Shown in pieces: positions 5,287-7,620 of a stretch of 7,620 nt of DNA; within the stretch, counting starts at the first letter, position 1, and each line of letters starts with the position of its first letter. Source of the DNA: Nitrospinaceae bacterium (GTDB lineage Bacteria; Nitrospinota; Nitrospinia; Nitrospinales; VA-1); NCBI GenBank assembly GCA_029261435.1, contig JAJDBI010000173.1, positions 1-7,620 on the forward strand, written 5' to 3'. Made by a program: the position numbers and the translations under genes. The notes below the pieces were generated by a model, which was not told where the DNA came from, searched no databases, and saw only the letters and a list, made by a program, of their open reading frames with translations.

Positions 5287-5363
5287 CCAGAGAATTTAGG
5301 ACTGCAAGTTTTCCTGTTGGAAATAGGGATAGAGAAATCCAATGACTAGTATCGAGTAAACTT

Positions 5364-6209
5364 TCACGAGGTTGATATTTTATTATAAAGTTCCTGGAAC
5401 TTTAAATTACCTGGATCAGCCTGGATTGCTTTTTCCATGGACTGCATGGCGGACTCTTTGTTATTGGCCTTAAGGTGGGTGTTGGCAAGTTGGTAATATG
5501 CCTCTGTATAAGAGGGATTGATCTTTAATGAATTTTGGAACGAGTCAATAGCTTTTTGATATTTTCCTTCTGTGTGATAGAGGGTTCCCAAGTTGAAATG
5601 AGTTAGCATTCCATTTGCATTGACTGCTAGAGACTTTAAAAGAGTTTTTTTAGCTTTTTCCAGATCTCCTGCCAGGCGATAACTGTCTCCCAGATTATTC
5701 AGGTAAGTTGAGTTTCCGGGCTCAAAGGCAATGGCCTTTTGATAATACTCAACAGCTTTTTGGAGATCATTTTTTGCTTTATAAATATTGCCAATGTTAT
5801 TCAAAGCTTTGGAATCGTTATCATCATGGTTGATACCTGCGGCATGTTCCCAGCTTTTCAAAGCTTTATCTCTGTCCCCTGAAGTGTAATGGACCATCCC
5901 CAGGTTGATATGGGCTTGCACGTCCTTTGGGTCCAATTGGATCGTTTTTTGAAAACTGTTTTTAGCCTCCTTGTATTTTTTCATCCCAAAAAGGAGGATG
6001 CCTTTTTTGCGGTAAATTTTTGGATCTTCAGGGTTGAACTTTATAGCGAGGTCGAATTCTTCCAGAGCATTTTTGAACAGGCTCAACTGGGCTAGTTCCA
6101 ATGCCAGCTTATAATGCGACTGGGATTGCTTTGTATCAATTTTAATATCCTGGGAAGAGCAGGCAAATAAAAGGGAAGAAAATAAAACGAGGAGAAGTGA
6201 GCGTCTCAT
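5364..6209 (-). CDS. TPR-repeat lipoprotein
   Basis: A 281-aa protein. A lipoprotein signal peptide starts MRRSLLLVLF and ends in the lipobox LFAC with Cys17, followed by Ser-Ser-Gln, so lipidation and membrane anchoring on the periplasmic side are expected. The rest is seven tetratricopeptide repeats at about 31-62, 63-96, 97-130, 131-166 (36 residues), 167-200, 201-234 and 235-268. They have the usual Leu/Gly/Tyr/Ala pattern and NP or DP at repeat ends (for example AIKFNPED, TIQLDPKD). Such proteins are scaffolds for protein complexes, similar in style to PilF/PilW or NlpI, but repeat number and context do not let me name one. The start is supported by AAAGGA with an 8-nt spacer. The start codon is only 27 nt past the terminator at 6237-6269, so the promoter must lie upstream of that hairpin or expression depends on read-through. 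Confidence 0.9.
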   Translation of the reverse strand: MRRSLLLVLFSSLLFACSSQDIKIDTKQSQSHYKLALELAQLSLFKNALEEFDLAIKFNPEDPKIYRKKGILLFGMKKYKEAKNSFQKTIQLDPKDVQAHINLGMVHYTSGDRDKALKSWEHAAGINHDDNDSKALNNIGNIYKAKNDLQKAVEYYQKAIAFEPGNSTYLNNLGDSYRLAGDLEKAKKTLLKSLAVNANGMLTHFNLGTLYHTEGKYQKAIDSFQNSLKINPSYTEAYYQLANTHLKANNKESAMQSMEKAIQADPGNLKFQELYNKISTS

Positions 6210-6236
6210 AGTCCAGATCCTTTGAACAATAAGGTG

Positions 6237-6269
6237 AAAAAAAAGGGGCCAGCCATCATGGCCGGCCCC
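6237..6269 (-). terminator. Strong intrinsic terminator after the secreted paralogue pair
   Basis: Read on the - strand, GGGGCCGGCCA and TGGCTGGCCCC form an 11-bp stem (one G-U pair) around a 3-nt loop, followed by eight T (6237-6244 are A on +). It lies about 30 nt after the stop of the 210-aa gene and immediately before the TPR lipoprotein gene. It is the strongest terminator in the window. Confidence 0.93.
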
Positions 6270-6300
6270 TGAGATGGAAATTTAATTCTAACCAACCAGT

Positions 6301-6933
6301 CTAGTTGATACCTCGACCGGGTGCAGTGGTTCCATCAACCACACCTACACCAAGGGCAGTAGTACCCCCAATGCTGGAATCCTGCATGTCGCCGACAAAC
6401 TCCATGGCAAAACCCGTGCCGCCAGATTCTACGAAAACCACTCCCCAAAGATTCAGTTGGGCAAGGTTTGCATATTTACCCGAGACTGCTACTGTGGGAG
6501 TTGAGCTCTGAGTAGTTACCCTGATTGAACCGAACTGAGCAGAATCGACAGTCGGAATCAGGTGAGTCCGGGAATCCGTGAAAGACGAGTTTGAGCTATT
6601 AATGGTGCTATGGCTCTGGTTCACAACAAATATTCGGTGGGTTTCACCTGCATCTACCGTAAATACCGAAGCCCGACCCGCAGCATTATTTGACGTAGTG
6701 GTCATGCCAATGACTTCGACAACGACTCCGATCTGAGTCAAAGCAGTATCCAGTGATGGATGACTGATACCCATGAAGGTGTAACTATCATTGGGAACAG
6801 CCTGTGCATAAGGCGAAAAGGCTAAACGGGTGCTCTCCCGGGTATCATCAGCCTGTAATTGTCCTGAGGCGGTTTGGGCAAAAGACAGCATCCCAAAAAG
6901 CATTAACAGGATTAAAGGTTTTATATTCTTCAT
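6301..6933 (-). CDS. Secreted protein of unknown function, paralogue A (210 aa)
   Basis: A 210-aa protein with a signal peptide (lysines at 2 and 5, hydrophobic 6-19, probable cleavage near 19-24). The mature part has no cysteine and is rich in Ser, Thr, Gly and Val, suggesting a beta-rich exported protein. It shares blocks in the same order with the neighbouring 198-aa protein: SPY with YTF and SH-x-SL (40-61), QIG (67-69), FTVDAGxTxRIFVV (91-104), SxINSSN (109-115), IRV (137-139), a WG-x-V-x-x-x-E block (163-169) and TGFAMEFVGDMxDS (173-186). A Gly/Thr-rich tail of about 24 residues follows. I do not recognise the family. The start is well supported by AAGGAG (6942-6947 as complement) 8 nt upstream. 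The gene follows its paralogue after a 56-nt gap with no clear terminator and ends at a strong one, so the two are probably one operon. Confidence 0.8.
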   Translation of the reverse strand: MKNIKPLILLMLFGMLSFAQTASGQLQADDTRESTRLAFSPYAQAVPNDSYTFMGISHPSLDTALTQIGVVVEVIGMTTTSNNAAGRASVFTVDAGETHRIFVVNQSHSTINSSNSSFTDSRTHLIPTVDSAQFGSIRVTTQSSTPTVAVSGKYANLAQLNLWGVVFVESGGTGFAMEFVGDMQDSSIGGTTALGVGVVDGTTAPGRGIN

Positions 6934-6989
6934 GGATCTTTCTCCTTAATGAATTTTTCCAGTTCAAAGTTGAATTTAGAACACTAATT

Positions 6990-7586
6990 TTACGGTGCCG
7001 CAGGACCAACAACCTGTGGGGTACCAGTCATACCTGGTGTTGCCTGAGAATCAGCCATATCACCGATAAATTCCATAGCGAATCCCGTAGTATTCTGTTC
7101 TATAACAACAGATCCCCAGTAGGACAGCATCGTTGCATCCTGGTAGCCATCTCCTAGATTACCAAACTCAACCTTAGTTGCAGGATTGGTTGCTATTGGA
7201 TCAACGCGGACATGTCCATGTGTGAAATCAGTGGTTCCAGCAATGAACTGGGCAGCTGGAATATTGGTCGGGTTAATCGAAGCGTGATTAGTGGTAACAA
7301 TAAACACTCTCGTTGTCGTTCCTGCATCGACGGTGAAATCTACCGCCGAACCAAAAGCAACATTATCACTGCCGAGGGCGTTAATGGTTAAACCAATCTG
7401 GGACGCCATACCTGAAAGTGAGGTGTGACTCACAGCAATGAAGGTATAAGACCCTGAATCCGACTGCCAGTAAGGAGAAACAACCCTACTTTTATTCTCT
7501 ATCGCGAAAGCGTTTCCTGCCAGAAGGGCCAGAAAAGCTAAAATCGCGATTAAATTTGAAAATCGCTTTGTCAGCTTAGTTTTCAT
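6990..7586 (-). CDS. Secreted protein of unknown function, paralogue B (198 aa)
   Basis: A 198-aa protein with a classical signal peptide: basic N-terminus (Lys2, Lys4, Lys7, Arg8), hydrophobic core about 10-23, and an AFA site at 26-28. The cysteine-free mature part shares its block order with the downstream 210-aa protein: SPY (37-39), YTF (47-49), SHTSL (53-57), QIG (63-65), FTVDAGTTTRVFIV (84-97), HASINPTN (101-108), VRV (126-128), the YWGSVVIE block (156-163) and TGFAMEFIGDMADS (167-180), then a Pro/Gly/Thr-rich tail. The conserved blocks look like beta strands of one domain; no catalytic motif is evident. A structural or surface role is possible but unproven. AGGAG lies 9 nt before the ATG. 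It is first of the pair on the - strand; its promoter would lie at or beyond the right edge (TACAAT at the edge is too close to the ribosome binding site to judge). Confidence 0.8.
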   Translation of the reverse strand: MKTKLTKRFSNLIAILAFLALLAGNAFAIENKSRVVSPYWQSDSGSYTFIAVSHTSLSGMASQIGLTINALGSDNVAFGSAVDFTVDAGTTTRVFIVTTNHASINPTNIPAAQFIAGTTDFTHGHVRVDPIATNPATKVEFGNLGDGYQDATMLSYWGSVVIEQNTTGFAMEFIGDMADSQATPGMTGTPQVVGPAAP

Positions 7587-7620
7587 TATACTTCTCTCCT
7601 ATTGTATATATGCTTCAATT

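Noticed and set aside
6957..6980. TTCAA-AG-TTGAA dyad between the two secreted paralogues
   Set aside because: A short AT-rich hairpin without a T-run; it is not a terminator and too weak to call a site.

Overview
The window (about 7.6 kb, moderate to low GC by eye) comes from a Gram-negative-type bacterium. This rests on a lipoprotein with a lipobox, two secreted proteins with signal peptides, and an HpnH-type radical SAM enzyme, which indicates hopanoid lipid synthesis. I cannot assign a taxon from sequence alone. The gene mix would suit an environmental lineage such as Nitrospinota or a deltaproteobacterial group, but that is only a guess.

Left part, + strand (1-1792): after the probable 3' end of a truncated upstream gene come three tandem, small, stand-alone cyclic-nucleotide-binding-domain (cNBD) proteins of 135, 122 and 130 aa. 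All three keep the Gly-Glu and Arg-Ser residues that contact cAMP in CRP, and none carries a DNA-binding or enzymatic output domain. Intrinsic terminators follow the first and second copies, so the copies are probably separate transcription units. The upstream regions of copies 2 and 3 share a short palindrome, GGATT[C/A]ATCC.

Middle (1911-4838): a TrhP/YegQ-type U32 protein (tRNA wobble 5-hydroxyuridine formation) on +, converging with a 65-aa membrane peptide on -, then hpnH (adenosylhopane synthesis) on + with a well-formed sigma70-type promoter. Downstream of hpnH lie about 190 nt that look structured and end in an intrinsic terminator. This is either a long structured 3' UTR or an unrecognised small RNA.

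Right part, - strand (4822-7586): read in the direction of transcription, there are two tandem paralogous secreted proteins of unknown function, a strong terminator, a seven-TPR lipoprotein, and a pentapeptide-repeat protein. The terminator sits only 27 nt before the TPR start codon, so how that gene is transcribed is an open question.

The most unusual items are the triple cNBD array with its shared palindrome, the structured region after hpnH, and the unrecognised pair of secreted paralogues. I see no CRISPR array, tRNA, rRNA, insertion sequence or obvious defence system.
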